Below, one piece after another: positions 12,485 through 25,520 of a stretch of DNA of 64,000 bases (the first letter of the stretch is position 1; the number at the start of each line of letters is the position of its first letter). Origin of the DNA: Pomphorhynchus laevis (Eukaryota > Acanthocephala > Palaeacanthocephala > Echinorhynchida > Pomphorhynchidae); assembly GCA_012934845.2 (NCBI GenBank), contig WNNJ02003225.1, forward strand, positions 1-64,000, given 5' to 3'. The position numbers and the translations under genes were made by a program. The notes below the pieces were generated by a model, which did no database searches, had not been told where the DNA came from, and saw only the letters and a list, made by a program, of their open reading frames with translations.

Positions 12485-12895
12485 TAAAACGGAATGCGCC
12501 TACCACGGACGCCTAGCCCTCAATGGGGCGTTTTGATCTTAGTCTACTCATCACTACAGGGTGGTATCATAAGTGTGTTCCTTTAGCTACACAATTTCGA
12601 CAGTACTTAATTCTCTATAAACATCTGAAATGAATTAACTAAGGACACGCTCCTCCACCGGTGACCAGCCTTACATCTGGTATGGTTTGTGTAAGCATTT
12701 GCTTCAGAGGACAGCACGTATGCTATTGTTCCTTCCTTCATCAGCTTACTAAGGTTGCTGAACAAGCAACACGCTTGTATACAGCTAAAGCACAATGCAC
12801 GAGCAAAAGCTCTCTAGCTACAAAGCACGAACGAAACTCTGCTCGTGCTTTCATCTTGCAGATGCTAAGGTTCGTCACATTACAAATAGTGGTTA
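12485..12895 (-). repeat. Hammerhead satellite unit, inverted
   Basis: Minus-oriented copy of the 520-bp satellite found at 32.7-36.3 kb. It contains a decayed hammerhead at about 12487-12590: the core reads TTATGA in place of CTGATGA, and AAGATCAAAAC in place of AAGGTCGAAAC. The stem III arms and the GTC triplet remain (GGGCTAGGCGTC). It abuts a plus-oriented unit at about 12896, forming a head-on inversion. Confidence 0.8.
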
Positions 12896-12896
12896 T

Positions 12897-13510
12897 ACTG
12901 AGGATTAAGTACTGTCGAAGTTGTGTAGATACAGGGCAACACGGATGATATCACCCTGTGGTAATGAGTAGACTAAGGTCGAAATGCCACATTGGAGGCT
13001 AGGCGTCTGTGGTAGGCGCATTCCAGGTTGTTTTTCGACGGAGGTTGTAAAAAAGCATGCAGGTTTATACTTTTCTGTTCGTGTTAATTAAAAAAGTTGT
13101 GTTGAAATTCTTTCTTATTAATATACGTCACCAGTAGTTTCAATTCATATAACCACTACATGTCGTGTGACGAATCTTAGCATCGGCGCTAAAGCTTTGC
13201 TTGTGCTTTGTAACTAAAGAGCTTTTGATCCTGCATTGTGATTCAGCTGTATACAAGCGGGTTGCTTGTTCAGCAGCCATAGTAAGCTGATTAAGAAAGA
13301 AACGATATAATACGTGCTGTTCTGTGAAGCCACAGCTTACACAAATCATACCAGATGTAAGACTGGTCATCCGTGGAAGAGCGTGCGCTTGGTAAACTAT
13401 TTCCAGAGGTTTACTGATGATTAAGTACTGTCGAAGTTGTGTAGCTTTCGAGACACACTGATGAGACAATCCTGTAGTGATGAGTGAACTAAGGTCGACA
13501 TATGTAATAA
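12897..13510 (+). repeat. Hammerhead satellite units, plus orientation
   Basis: Rather more than one unit. The hammerhead at 12931-13020 has stem I arms that would pair fully (GTC then TGTGG, with CCACA-like bases before the core) and a good stem III. Its core, however, reads CGGATGA with GAAAT. The next unit (about 13460-13510) has CTGATGAGAC...AAGGTC but GACA where GAAA is needed, and is cut off. Both are judged inactive. Confidence 0.8.
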
Positions 13511-13735
13511 AGCTTTCACACTTCATTCTTTATTATGGGACTCGGTTGTTGGGACCACTGATATACGCAAAAGTATAAATGTTTACATGGTATGAGCATT
13601 CCTGACCGAAAATAAATTACTGGGATAACAAACGCTATAGTTGGTTTGCATAAAACCTTATTATAGTAAACTGAAATTTAATATTTTATTTAGGATTTTA
13701 TTTATACTGTTTAATACTATTAATAAAATAAACTA

Positions 13736-13925
13736 GGTCGAAACGCCCCGTTGGAGGCTAGGCGTCTATGGTTGGCGCATTCCGGGTTAAGCTTTTAGAC
13801 GAAGATTGTAAAAAAGCATGCAGGTTTATACTTTCCTGTTCGTGTTAATTGAAAATTGAAATTAAAAGCTGAAATTCTTTCTTAATAATATAACGTCCCC
13901 AGTAGTTTTCAATTTTGTAATCAAT
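13736..13925 (+). repeat. Hammerhead satellite, partial unit
   Basis: Begins inside the ribozyme (AGGTCGAAACGCCCCGTTGGAGGC, stem III and GTC present). It continues through the usual AAGCATGCAGGTTTATACTTTC and CACCAGTAGTTTTCAATT before ending. The CTGATGA half is absent. Confidence 0.75.
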
Positions 13926-16900
13926 AATTACATTTTGAAAAAATATCAGATTGAGATCTATTTTTCTTTAAACTTTTTTATTTTGGTACAGAATCAAATA
14001 AATTCAAAATAAATGTGTTACATTTTGATTACACTAACTTATGTTAGCATCAACATAAATATATATTATTATCACAACTAATTCTAAATTAAAAAATGCT
14101 TTTCACCGATTTTATGACAAAAAAACTCGATTATTGGTGATGCTAGCAGAATGTTGGTAAATATAAAAATGGCAAATTCACTTTATCAATCTGATAAAAT
14201 CTAAAATTTTTAGAAATAAAAAGGTGAGTAAATCATTAATCTTTCATAATGTATACTATTTGCTTGATAATAGATTATTACTTATTGTTTCACTAGCTTT
14301 TGCAAGTATCATAATAATTTGTTCTATCACAAAATGTGTCTCCAAAACAGCAACGTTTTTGAACAAATGTTAAATCAAACATGTGACTTAAATTCTTAAG
14401 TTGATGAATAGTAAAAATGGAATGTAAACAATGCAAAATTGCATTTTTGTAAATATTTTATACATTATTATTTGATATAATCTGTGCTTTATTAAAAGCA
14501 CATATTAGCTGTTGATGCTTATAAACTAAAAATGATGATAAAATATCATCGTAAATTTGAGTAAAAATCACATCTTCACTAACAATTGGGTTTAAATTTT
14601 TATTAAATTTAAAATTTTGATTTTATGACAGATTTAGTTGAATTTCAGGAAACTTTTGAAATTTTTCTGTATGGCGAGGCCAATTGCATTGCCCAAAATT
14701 CATTAATAAAGTTGATTTATTAATAACCACTGCTTTTAAATAATGCGTATTTAAAAAGCATTTGTTTATATCAATTAAATCATATATTAAAACATAGCAA
14801 ATTAAAATTGTGTGCAAAGAACTAAAGAAAATCGCTTATATCGGACTACTTTGTTGCTCTACTATTTTCTTTCAAAGAATTCATATTTTCTTTTTGGATA
14901 CATAATGAGGCACTTTTTGCGATTTTAAAGCTAATGTCTTTGCGAATCAATCGAATTTCATCTGCATATGCCGATAGGTTATATATTATTAATATATAAT
15001 TAATATATAATTAATCAAAAATATATTCATCCTTATCTGTATTTAATTTTTTTAAATATCCAGGAACTATCAGGTATATTTGAACGACAACAAAAATCAT
15101 TTTGATATTTCGCTAGTAACTACTAGCATTTTAGAAAATTTTTTTCATGCTATATTCTTTACGTGGTTATCGTGGAAAATCTTGCATGAATCGGATTGTT
15201 TAAAAAATTAAATAAAAAAGTAAAATATCCAGCAACTATAAGGTATAGTTGAACGACAACAAAAATCATTTTGATATTTCGCTACTAACTACTAGCATCT
15301 TCAGAAAATTAACAAAATATTGTAAAAACATCTGAATATGCTATATAATTTTTACAAATTATATTTATTAATTAATTATAATTAATTAATATATAATTAA
15401 TTATATATTAATTTTGATCTTTAGTTAATAATATAATGTATATTATATTATAATGTATATTATTTTGTTTAATTATATATAATGTATAACATTACTATGA
15501 ATAATATACTAACATTATATATTATTATGTAATATGAAGAATCTTCAATCATTATTGATACACGTATTGCATTAAAACTCAAATTAGTTAATTAAATGAC
15601 CTTTATGGCCATTTAATTATAGTCATTTAATCATAGCCATTTGAATAATTACGAATAAATTAACCTTTTATAATTTTTTTAAATAACTAATTTATTAGTG
15701 AATAAATTTATTATTGAATAAAATGACATAATGAGGGTTTCCGCAAATGGGCCCATATAACACAATCTTCTACATTAAAGCTGTTCGATGTTCCGGATTT
15801 CGGGTACGTGCTGCTCTGATACACGTAGAAGCCATCTAGCAAACCTTTACATACCATCTATACAAACTTTTTATAATAGAAATGCTAAATATTTTATGAT
15901 TCAATATTTTACGAATAAATTAATATAAAATATATACCTTTTGTTAAAATTGAAATAAGAGATCATTAAATAGAGCTTCTATGTTGTTAGTTTCAAAACG
16001 TATTATTTGATCCAGCTTATCAGTAATACCAAATACATACAAGGGATGTAATTCCTTTATCAGGTAATAATTCTTTTCCTTTGTAATATTTTAATCCTAC
16101 ACAATAGAGTGCTTCTGGAAAAAAATTCTTCTTGATCACTTTAAAATTATTAATTATCCATTTGAATAATATTTCTACACATTTGAGTAAAATGAATAAA
16201 AACATCTTTTCTCTGCTCCGATGTGACATTTTGATGTCACATCATAAGTTGTAATTGTAAAATTGAGTATCAATTGTGTCATGACTTGGGCCGTAGGTAA
16301 GATCCAGTTCAAAACTCAAAGCAAAATTGAATCCGTTAGGACTAAGTGTGTCAGTAAGATTAAATACATAATATTGACGTCTTTAAATATAAAACTTTAT
16401 TACTTATCGTTACTTATACAATTATTTAAATGATAAAACATTAAAAAGGGTAAATTTCCCTTTTTTAATGTGCTACTTTCGTCGATGCTGATTATTGTCT
16501 ATATTGAATTTAGCATAATATTGCTTTATTTTCGACGTTAATTTACAAATTAATTGTATTTCAAGTACAAACGGATTTACAGTAAGATATTGATGTCATA
16601 TTGTGAACATCAACAGTGTCATTGATTAGGTGTCAATTATATAGTATCAGCTAAAGGTAATAAGCTCAATGGTAAAACTGTTTCTCTTTTAATTATTAAA
16701 AATTTCGTTTTGTTGCGAATATCTCGTGCTGTTAGAAATAAATTAATATCAGATAAAAAAATGTATTTAAATAGATATGTAAGTAGCAGAAACAATGCCT
16801 TTTCATAAAATTGTTTCGTGTAATTACAATGAGAAAATTGTACCCATGGTAATTCTACAGTGTCACTTTGTGTAAATCAAAGATAAAAATGGTATCAATT

Positions 16901-17060
16901 TATCAAACCTACAATAAAATATGCTCTTTCCACTGTGATATGCAATCGCTCTTGTATTTGTTCCTTCTCCCTTTTTACTAATAAATTTCTATTGAACATT
17001 GCCGATATTCGGCTCTTTTTTATTAAGGCGGCAAGCAAAGTTGTTATTGAAATCTAATGA
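13926..17060. other. AT-rich intergenic with PLE family-2 end words
   Basis: No gene is supported. At 15090-15135 and 15255-15315 there are two copies of a word: TTTTGATATTTCGCTA, then a CTAGTAACTACTAG-type palindrome, then CATCTTCAGAAAAT. It matches, in inverse, the end of PLE family 2 at 51975-52020. A 13-bp hairpin (ACATTAAAAAGGG/CCCTTTTTAATGT) lies near 16439-16471 and a 10-bp one near 16219-16242. Near 17060 a pyrimidine-rich TATATTTTCAG could be an acceptor for a 5' untranslated exon of the kinase gene. Confidence 0.4.
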
Positions 17061-17260
17061 ATTATATTTTCAGATGATGTTCAAAGGAACTTATAGGCAC
17101 TGGTCTGGTACACATATGGAGATAACTTCGCTTTCACGTCATTGTAAAGTTTAGCTATGGTAAAGTCATATTTCGACAATTCAATTTTAATAACTAATCT
17201 GTAAACGTTGTTGTTGATCAAAATATAAAATCAATTGTATAGAATATAGTTGACATAGTA

Positions 17261-18752
17261 ATGAAGATGTTAAAAGCGTCTGCGGCACATAGTCTATACT
17301 ACCCTTCAAGGCAGCAGCAACAACATACGATTCAACATGCAAATATTGCTACAACAGGCACCAACGATGAGCAAATGTGTCGTAATATTAGTAACGATTG
17401 TCAAAAATTATGTTTCCACGATGGTGCCGGCGAATCAGTCGCAGCGACAACGTTTAACAGACCCCATCAACCGTATCATACCGGTAACGGTGATCGTCTA
17501 TCGCATTATACCAATAACGGAGCCCATACAACGAAATGTAATGAACAATCAAATCAAATTCTGACAGATTCTGAATCCTCTTTTTCTTCGTCGTCTAATT
17601 CCCCGGCTGTTCCGTTTCCGGTTCAAATTACTCCTGTTAGCATTTTGGACGCTAGCTCCTCGGAAGAATCTCGCTATCTCCATTTCGGAAGGCGTCAACC
17701 ACAATCTACCAATACCTACACGAATTATTATCCGGTATCTCAAATTAATGATTCGTATTATATTAAACCGAGACATAACAACAATACTCCGCCAGATATG
17801 CTTTCTTATCGACATAAAAAAGTAAATGGATTAAAGCGCCACAGTCTTATTATTGAGCATAAAAATAAAAGAGACGAGCGAATTGGCGCTAATCATCTTG
17901 GTTACACAGATGATATACAAGTTACTGAACGGCTACCTACATATTCACCACCACATTCAACAACGTCAGCAAAATCGATACTTTCTAGTTGCGGTCGCCA
18001 ACCAGCAACGATTAAGGAATCAAACGAGCACGACAATTATAGGCAACAGCGCAAGCAAATCAAGTCTCCTACTGTAAATAACAATACATGCTTATTGAAT
18101 AAGTTTACACAAAAAGATTCCAGTATATCACATGGTCTTAATTCGCTGAATCTAGTCGATAATAAAAATAAACTGGTTGCCGACTCAGCTACTATGACTC
18201 AACAAAGTCAAACGGCAATGACAAAAATAGCTAATAAAGGAGATCGTACAATCAATTTGAAACCTGCATCAACGTGCAGGTGTAGCTGCTATGTTAATCA
18301 TTCAGAGCACGATCATATACTGGGTCTTGATAGGAACGATGGTAGTGGTAAACAATTAAGTACACTGGAATGCAGTCAGACAATAATTTTAAATGATCCG
18401 TTAACACACAACAACGATGACAAGACACTACTTAAAGGAAAAGACAATAAAATTGAAAAATGCTCAATCGATGAATATAGGAGCAAAACAAACGATAAAT
18501 CCATTCATTGTTATCTACATGACATTGTCTCTACACATAAAATTAAATCGAATTACCAGAAATTTTATAAATTAGGAAAATTTTTAAGAAGTGGCGGATT
18601 TTCAGACATATACGAGGGAACTTGTTTGATTAACAATTGCCAAGTCATTTTGAAATTCATTCCAAAACAAAAAACAAAAAATTGGTTACTTATACAAGGA
18701 AAGGACTATCCCTCTGAAGTATTATTGCACAAAGTAGTCAGTGATTTACCAG
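17261..18752 (+). CDS. PIM-like serine/threonine kinase, exon 1
   Basis: Exon 1 of a two-exon kinase gene. The start is fixed by an in-frame TAG at 17240. Residues 1 to about 430 form a long, polar, low-complexity N-terminal region (Gln/His runs near residue 18, Ser run near 110, many Asn) with no domain recognised. The kinase fold starts near residue 435: LGKFLRSGGFSDIYEG is the glycine loop, and VILKF holds the catalytic lysine (about K465). The exon ends in phase 1 at CCAG|GTAATC. Joined to 21222 it gives LPG-ILNFYDYFEE, which matches the PIM family in order and spacing. PIM kinases are animal CAMK-group enzymes, usually constitutively active. Vertebrate PIMs are about 310-330 residues, so the predicted 717-residue length is unusual because of the N-terminal extension. 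Confidence 0.85.
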
Positions 18753-21221
18753 GTAATCGTTTTATTGATTTTAGAGCATGACGACAATCAGCGTAACTTT
18801 AAACATCACATTTTACTTCGTCGTAAATTTATAAATTACTAAATATAAATATTTCATTTAAAAATGCACTAAAATTAAGATTTTTATAAGCTAAAAATTT
18901 TGTAAATTATTATTGACTGTTTAATAATATACGACGTATCAGCATTAAGATTATATATCATTTAAAGGAACTACAATGTTACTTAAATATATTATATTAT
19001 ATATGATATGTATTTAATATGTATTATTATATATTAATATATATAATATACATTATGTATTTTATTAATTATATACATTATGTATTAATATCATATTGTG
19101 ATATAAAAGTTTCAGATTTAAAGTAACCTAAATTCTAAATTAAACTTATTTCTTAAGTTTAATTGATTTTTATTTTAAAATTTAAAATAAAAATCAATTA
19201 CTATGAAATGACTAAAATATAATATACGATGTATTCGAAAAAGAAATAGAGGTAATTAGAAGATACCTGTTGATTTATTCTTATACGGTAAGAATGATTA
19301 AAAATACATTTTTATGAATTGTTTCATAAATAATATATAACATATTATTTATAATGTATATTTTATTATTATATTTTATTATCAACTTGTGTTATAAGTA
19401 TTAGCTTTTAAAATAACTTAAATTCTAAATTAAACTTATTTCTTAAGTTTAATTGATTTTTATTTTGAAATGAATATCAGTTATTATGAAATGACTAATA
19501 AACACAGTATAGGATTCTCACTTTTATTCGTTAACTCTTATCTGATCGTGTTAATAGCACATATCGTTTTAAATATAAAATAATACTCAAATATATTATA
19601 ATATAATAATATATGTCAGGAAACGTTTTCATAACATCCCGCTAGAGCAAACTAATGCGACAGGTTACGAATGAGCCACCAATGGTCTTTGCCTGATTTG
19701 CATCTCAATCAGGACGCACAACAGTAGCTATTCTAGATAGTGTAATTAAGAAACCTACGACTTTGATTCGGGTTCCGGTGACGTCATGGACTTTCGCTAT
19801 TAACAAAAAGCGTTAATTTCATTTCAGTGATCATCTTATCTTATTCAATTCATGTGGTGATTAAATCAACACATTTAAACATATGGTGATTTAAACATGT
19901 ACTTTACATAAATGTAAAAATATAAATCTCTTAAAATAAAACTTTCAATCTAAAATGATATCTTAAAATGAAATTTTTAGAAGTTTTTGAATCGATTAAT
20001 AAATAATATTTCATGAATTATAATTAAAATCAGTGATCGTCTGGATAAATTGCTAAGTATGTATTTCCTTTGATGTAATGGGATTATATGATTTAATTTC
20101 TAATTCTAAATAATAAGATTCTTTTTGTTTATCTACTCTGAATCTTTATTTTTAAAAAGGTTATATTTTATATGATTTAAACACCTTTTATTTTATTATT
20201 TATAATAATATTTTAATATATTTTAAACAAATTATTATTTAATTTTAGCAACTATTTCATTATCTTAATAATGCACATTTAAAAAATATTATCTCAATAA
20301 TGAACATCCAAAACGGGCATAAGTTAAAAGCCACATAAATTAATAATAATAAGGAATTTCTTAAATAAATAACTTAACAACCACTAAAAATATCTAAAAA
20401 AGTCAGTTAAAAACTGTCTTTTTAATGACTATGTAAAACAATTCTTTCCTCGTTAGGATTGTATCAATTGTTTGATGTAAGCGCTGATGTTAACAACTCT
20501 GAGTTTTGTCATTAATTATTATTCTTAAATCAATCATTTATAAAATTCTAGTGTCATTGATATGTAATAGTTTTCGTGAAAGTTACAGCGGCGTTGCAAG
20601 CATGAATAAACAGCAACATATAATAATAAGGAATTTCTTAAATAAATAACTTAAAAACCACTAAAAATAACTAAAAAAGACAGTTAAAAAACAACAGTTG
20701 AAGATCGATAAGGAAAATTTAAATGTTTAGTCTTCACAATATTGTCACGGCCTCAAGTCCAGCGGGATCTGATCCCTCCAGCCAATCCAACACGTCGCTT
20801 TCCACCACATAAATTAAATGTAATATATCACATATCTTTTGATGTTCTAAATAATTGTATTCACATAAATAGCATGTAAGCAGTGAGTTGGAGTGGACGC
20901 CGGTGTAACATCAGTGCATAGTGTGAGCATGATAACATAATTTTTTCAGCAACGTGGAGGGTTTCGGTAAAAATGTGCCTACGCCCTCTAAATGAGTGGG
21001 AGTGGACGCGGTACATAAGTGCATTCTGCTAGTATACGCTTATCATAGCAGAAATGCTCATTAACAACATGACTTTAATAATTATCTGATGCGTATTGTA
21101 AATTTTATTGTTTAAGAAAATCCTTATTATTATAGTAAATTTAAAGTTTAAACACAATGCGTAAAAATACCGTTTTCATATACGGTCCAGGTTTCTGACC
21201 AATGTATTTTACCCGCTTTAG
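18753..21221 (+). other. Intron of the PIM-like kinase gene (2,469 bp)
   Basis: Bounded by GTAATC at the donor and CCCGCTTTAG at the acceptor. It joins codons in phase 1. It holds two direct-repeat pairs: about 19120-19205 with 19420-19490 (TTCTTAAGTTTAATTGATTT core), and about 20340-20415 with 20620-20692 (AAGGAATTTCTTAAATAAAT core). A perfect 39-bp palindrome-like hairpin sits near 19166-19204. A GC-richer patch at 19640-19800 contains the octamer-like ATTTGCAT and a CRE-type TGACGTCA (19779-19786), possible enhancer sites. No transposon ORF was seen. Confidence 0.7.
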
Positions 21222-21883
21222 GTATCTTGAATTTTTATGACTACTTTGAGGAAAAGGATTGTTGGGTTATTGTAATAGAGAAATTACAAAATTGCTGCGA
21301 CTTATTTGATTATATGGAAAAAATGAGGTTTGGACGACTATCAGAGCCAGCAGCACGTCAGTTTTTCCTGCAGTTAACCCTTGCAAATATCGACTTGACC
21401 AGACGTGGTGTAGTACATCGGGATATAAAAAGCGAGAATATTCTTTTAGATATTGACAAAAACAAATTAGTTCTAATAGATTTCGGAGCTAGCGCCATTT
21501 ATCAGAATGAGGTTTACACTGACTTTCATGGAACACGTCAATTTAGTACTCCGGAATATATAAAATGGTCTAAATATAAAGCAATGCCTTCTACTGTGTG
21601 GACTCTCGGCGTACTTCTATATGATATGGTTATCGGAAGATTGCCTTTTGAAAACGACAAAGACATATTGGCTAAGCAAATTGAAATTGCCGCTCCAATC
21701 TCCTGTCAATTGCGAACACTCATAAATAGGTGTTTGCATAAAAATCCAGAAAAACGTCCAGATTTGGAAGATTTGCTAAACGATCCATGGTTGATTAATT
21801 ATACACTATCTTTACCATGCACAAAGAAGACACTAATTAACGAAGGTATTTATTATTCAATAAATTATGCACTTACAATATAA
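21222..21883 (+). CDS. PIM-like serine/threonine kinase, exon 2 (catalytic core)
   Basis: Encodes residues about 498-717. The hinge and D helix read IEKLQNCCDLFDYM (PIM1 has LERPEPVQDLFDFI). The catalytic loop is VVHRDIKSEN (D about 565, N about 570) and the metal-binding loop is LIDFGAS (D about 584). The activation segment reads VYTDFHGTRQFSTPEYI, followed by VWTLGVLLYDM, GRLPFEND and the RPDLEDLLNDPWL end of the domain. All catalytic residues are present, so activity is expected. The hinge lacks the proline characteristic of vertebrate PIMs. The frame runs 30 codons past the domain to TAA. An alternative donor, GAAG|GTATTT at 21846, could lead to a further exon. Same gene as 17261-18752. 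Confidence 0.88.
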
Positions 21884-22079
21884 TTTATAATAATTATAAA
21901 AATTCATACATTGTTAAGAAATTAAAAATTGTAATCATTTTCTTTTATTAAGGACCGTCCACACTTTTCTAACTCAATTAGAAATAGACATTCTAAAGAC
22001 ATTAAAATCTTAAGTGCAAATGTAAACTCTTTATCTACAAATATTCAATTCTTAGCTACTAACAGTCCTTTAGATTTGA
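21884..22079. other. Intergenic spacer after the kinase gene
   Basis: AT-rich, with no clear AATAAA beyond the stop codon. Nothing else recognised. Confidence 0.4.
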
Positions 22080-23000
22080 ATCTTGATGGATAATACTGGG
22101 CTGAACACAAATATGTAACTTTTTATTTGTAACTTCTTATTAGTTACAAATATGTTACTTATATATATGAGATATTAGGAGAATAATTTTGAGAATTTTT
22201 GTTTTGTAATTGATTGATACCGTTATATATATGACGTGTCTATTGCTTGCTGAAGAAATACCAATGACCAATATTGAAGTGAATTAAATTTCAAAGATCC
22301 TGGTATACAATAGAGCATTAGTTTAGAAACTAATACTGGTTTACCTTTCTTATATGCTTTTATTTTTAAAGATTTTGATGTAATTTGTCAAACTAAAGTC
22401 TTTTCAAAAATGGGGGAATTAGGTACGATTAGCTTATTTTTATACCTCTAAAAAATGGTTAATTGTATCGACATTTTCTATCTTTTATATAGCTAATAAT
22501 ATTTGATCTAATAACCTTTCTTTGAGAAAGATGTGGTTTTCCCGAATTGATTATAAGTTTTATACACAGAAGTAATAATGCTAAAAGAAAATTTATTGGA
22601 TCCTTAAAACAGGAAAAACCGATGTTTTAATTTATAATAAAATGTTTAGTAAATTACATTATATTTTCAAGCTAAAACCTAAATTTAATGATTGTTCTGA
22701 AGTATATAAAAATCTTTGAGATAGTTGTAATTGCTCATTGGTCAGACAGACAAGGATTGAAAAAGCTTATACCACAACATATAATATAATATATTGATAG
22801 CTATATCACACAATATACTTAATTTAGATAATAAAGTTAATTTTGTTAAAGCTTCCATTATATCTTATGAACGTGATTACATGTCACGTGTTATACAGTA
22901 GGCCTCTTTTTATAAAAGTAGATAATATTATGCCCAATAATAAAGTTGATTTCATTTTAAAAATATCACTTTTCGTTTATTTATTCATAATAAGTTGTGT
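22080..23000 (+). pseudogene. PLE family 2 relic (RT end plus GIY-YIG)
   Basis: Plus-strand fragments in shifting frames match the C-terminal half of a Penelope-like protein. LPFLYAFIFKDFD and QTKVFSK correspond to the post-RT block usually seen as 'LPFLDV.I.R..D...T.VYRK'. SEVYKNL-stop-DSCNCSLVRQTR corresponds to the GIY-YIG start ('GVVYKI.C..C...YVGQT'). After that comes HNILNLDNKVNF, then SYERDYMSRVIQ-stop-ASFYK, typical of the helix following GIY-YIG. Heavily mutated and not functional. It is distinct in sequence from family 1 and resembles the copies at 45.6 and 52 kb. Confidence 0.6.
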
Positions 23001-25500
23001 AATTTTAATTTTATTTTAAGATCTATTGATTTGAATTCCTAGTTATTTATTGTTTTGACACGTTTTTCGAATATTTTATTTTTCGAACATTTATTTTTCT
23101 TAAATTTGCTTTGTTATTAAATTACAATTTCGCAATCTCCTTTATTTACTTTTATTCTTCTACTAATTCTCATTTAAGTTTTTGTTTGGTTTTCTTTGTT
23201 TTGTTTTTGGTTGTGCCGTATTAATATTCTGACATTCTTCTTTATAATGATATTTTTGTAATATTTTTTGTTTTTCTTTTATGTATTTTTCGTACAAATT
23301 AGATCAAGTAACTGTTCTGATTTGTCGGAAATAATTTTGAGTATTTTGTATAAATGGCAAACCTAATGCTTTTGTGTTTAATAAACTGTTTGTAATTTAA
23401 CTGAAGATAATATCGCGAGCTTACGAAATATTGTAATTTTAAGAATAAAACTGATTCGTTCCTGTACATTTACCCAACAATAAAAAATAAATGGATATTT
23501 TCAATTAAATATTTTATTCAATATTAAAGAAGGAACACTTATAAGTTCCTATATCTAATAAGTTCCTTCATCCAAAAAGGAAGTTATTCTTTATAACTTA
23601 TTTACATTCCCTTTAAATATTGGAAACGATTTTTATTTGTAGAAGAATCAGTCCGAACTTTGAGAAAGAAAGAAGATGAGGTGCAAGCTTCTTCAAATAA
23701 CGACATGCTGAATTTTGTTAAGGCTGATTCCCATCTCATTTAGAAAACGCTAATAATGAACATTGCGAATAATTTGCAAAGTTATATATACTTCGAAGTT
23801 GATCTGAAGGATTTTATCGGTAGTCACTTTCTAAAAAAATCCATCAATTAATGGAACATAAGCCATCGATGTTTTGAAAATCCTGCTCTATAATCTTTTT
23901 TTACTTGCTTGCTTTGCAATGTGATTTTCGTTGATCATTTTTATCAACTGATGACAACATACTTTATATGCACATACACAGCGAATGATCGGATACAAAT
24001 CGATACTCACATATTATTAAATTAGTAAGTTGTCACTGTTTTTATTTCGTATGTAGAAAGTATTTATGTTTTAATGTTGTTAAATAGGAACTCTTTCTTT
24101 CGGTTTATCTTGTATTTTATCTTTAGGTAAAAATATTTTTTTTTATTTTTATCTCACATAAAAAGATAAAAATACTTTTTCTTTTCTTATCTAGATACCT
24201 ATTAATATATATTAAAAATTATATGAACAATGAAAAATTAAAATTATTCCTTCCGTTTTAAGAAATTCGGTAAAAGTAATAGCAGGTTGGGCTTAAGTGA
24301 CGATCAATATAGGTACAGTGTCTTCTGTTCAGCTTTCACATGTAAAATAAATGTATTCTGTACGAAATGTAAAAGATATCCAGAAACAACAATTTTTATA
24401 CTTTATTTCGTCACCTTATTCTTTGAAGAACAAATACAATGGAGGACAAAAATACGCACATAAATGTACCGCTTGTTGTGTGACATCTAAAGTATTAACA
24501 GTTTAGGCCAAAGATGGAAAACTTGAGTACTTTGGCGGCCATATTTTCATCTTGTTCTGATTTGAAAGGTCAGACTAATTTATAAAATGTAATAATTTTG
24601 TGATTCATCAAACAGTTTTTAAAAATATAGAATTAATGGGAATATTTATTTTGAATTTGAACAACGAGTTCGTCAATATTAACATTTACATTACTCAAGG
24701 CCAATCCCTTCGAGTTTTCTATATATTTATCAGTTATTCTTGTACATATAACGAACTATTCTTCTAGCGTCGGACAGGATGAAAATGCTCGGCGGCCTGG
24801 ATCCAACCCACTAGCCGCCGTTTGCCCGTATGTGGTTTAGGTGAAAGAATACTATCCCTGATGAAAACATGAACATAAAAGGCGAACATACCTGTAGGAC
24901 AACGAGAATAACATATACAGGCACGTGTAATATATGCGAAAATTATTAGTAGGTCTGACAAAGTTGAATATCGCTAGATGGCTAAACGTTATACTTTTCC
25001 AATAGCTGAAAATAGTGTGAGTGACGGGGTTTATCGGTAGTCACTTTCTAAAATGTGTTGTTATGAACACATGTCAATGTGTTGTTATAAACACATTGAC
25101 ATGGAATGCATGTCATATAGCGTAGTAGAGGCAACGCCAATGTCACAAATGTGCCGCTCAAGTTGTAGATAATGCTGTTTGGTCGCCTCGTTTCATAATA
25201 TGGTCATGGCATAGAATTGTATTGGATCATTATTTTATATTGCTTCTTTTTAACTGGGGTTTATGTTTAAGTCTACAACTATTTTATTTTTAGATACTTT
25301 ATTTCACAAAAGGAGGTGATGAATTAAAGCTAAGTATTTTTCAGACACAGGGCAAACGTTTTTATCGAAGCACCTGAAATTACTCAATGAATTTTGATAT
25401 GTGATGCTTCATTCAAAAAGGTGTCTTCAAAATTTAAAAAATTTATAGATAATTGAATTTGAATGTTATTTGAGAAAACGAACAACTAACGAAACTATAT
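23001..25500. other. Intergenic, mostly AT-rich
   Basis: No gene is supported. A perfect 14-bp hairpin (CATGTCAATGTGTT/AACACATTGACATG, 6-nt loop) lies at 25070-25103. The phrase TTTATCGGTAGTCACTTTCT occurs at both about 23815 and 25030. A GC-richer patch at 24764-24961 codes 65 residues on the minus strand and contains CTACAG|GTATGTTC, a possible splice donor. It may be a short exon, but no partner was found. Confidence 0.4.
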
Positions 25501-25520
25501 CATAACATAATCAAATTAAT

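Noticed and set aside
12661-13526. Open frames of 62-128 codons in the satellite, both strands, with words such as EGTIEHVLSCEA that recall LINE C-terminal zinc regions
   Set aside because: The frames recur only because the 520-bp unit recurs, are not kept open across units, and overlap the ribozyme. Resemblance to 'EHVLCEC' is too short to support coding.
17337-18077. Frames of 74-88 codons overlapping kinase exon 1 on both strands
   Set aside because: Shadows of the low-complexity coding exon; no motif of their own.
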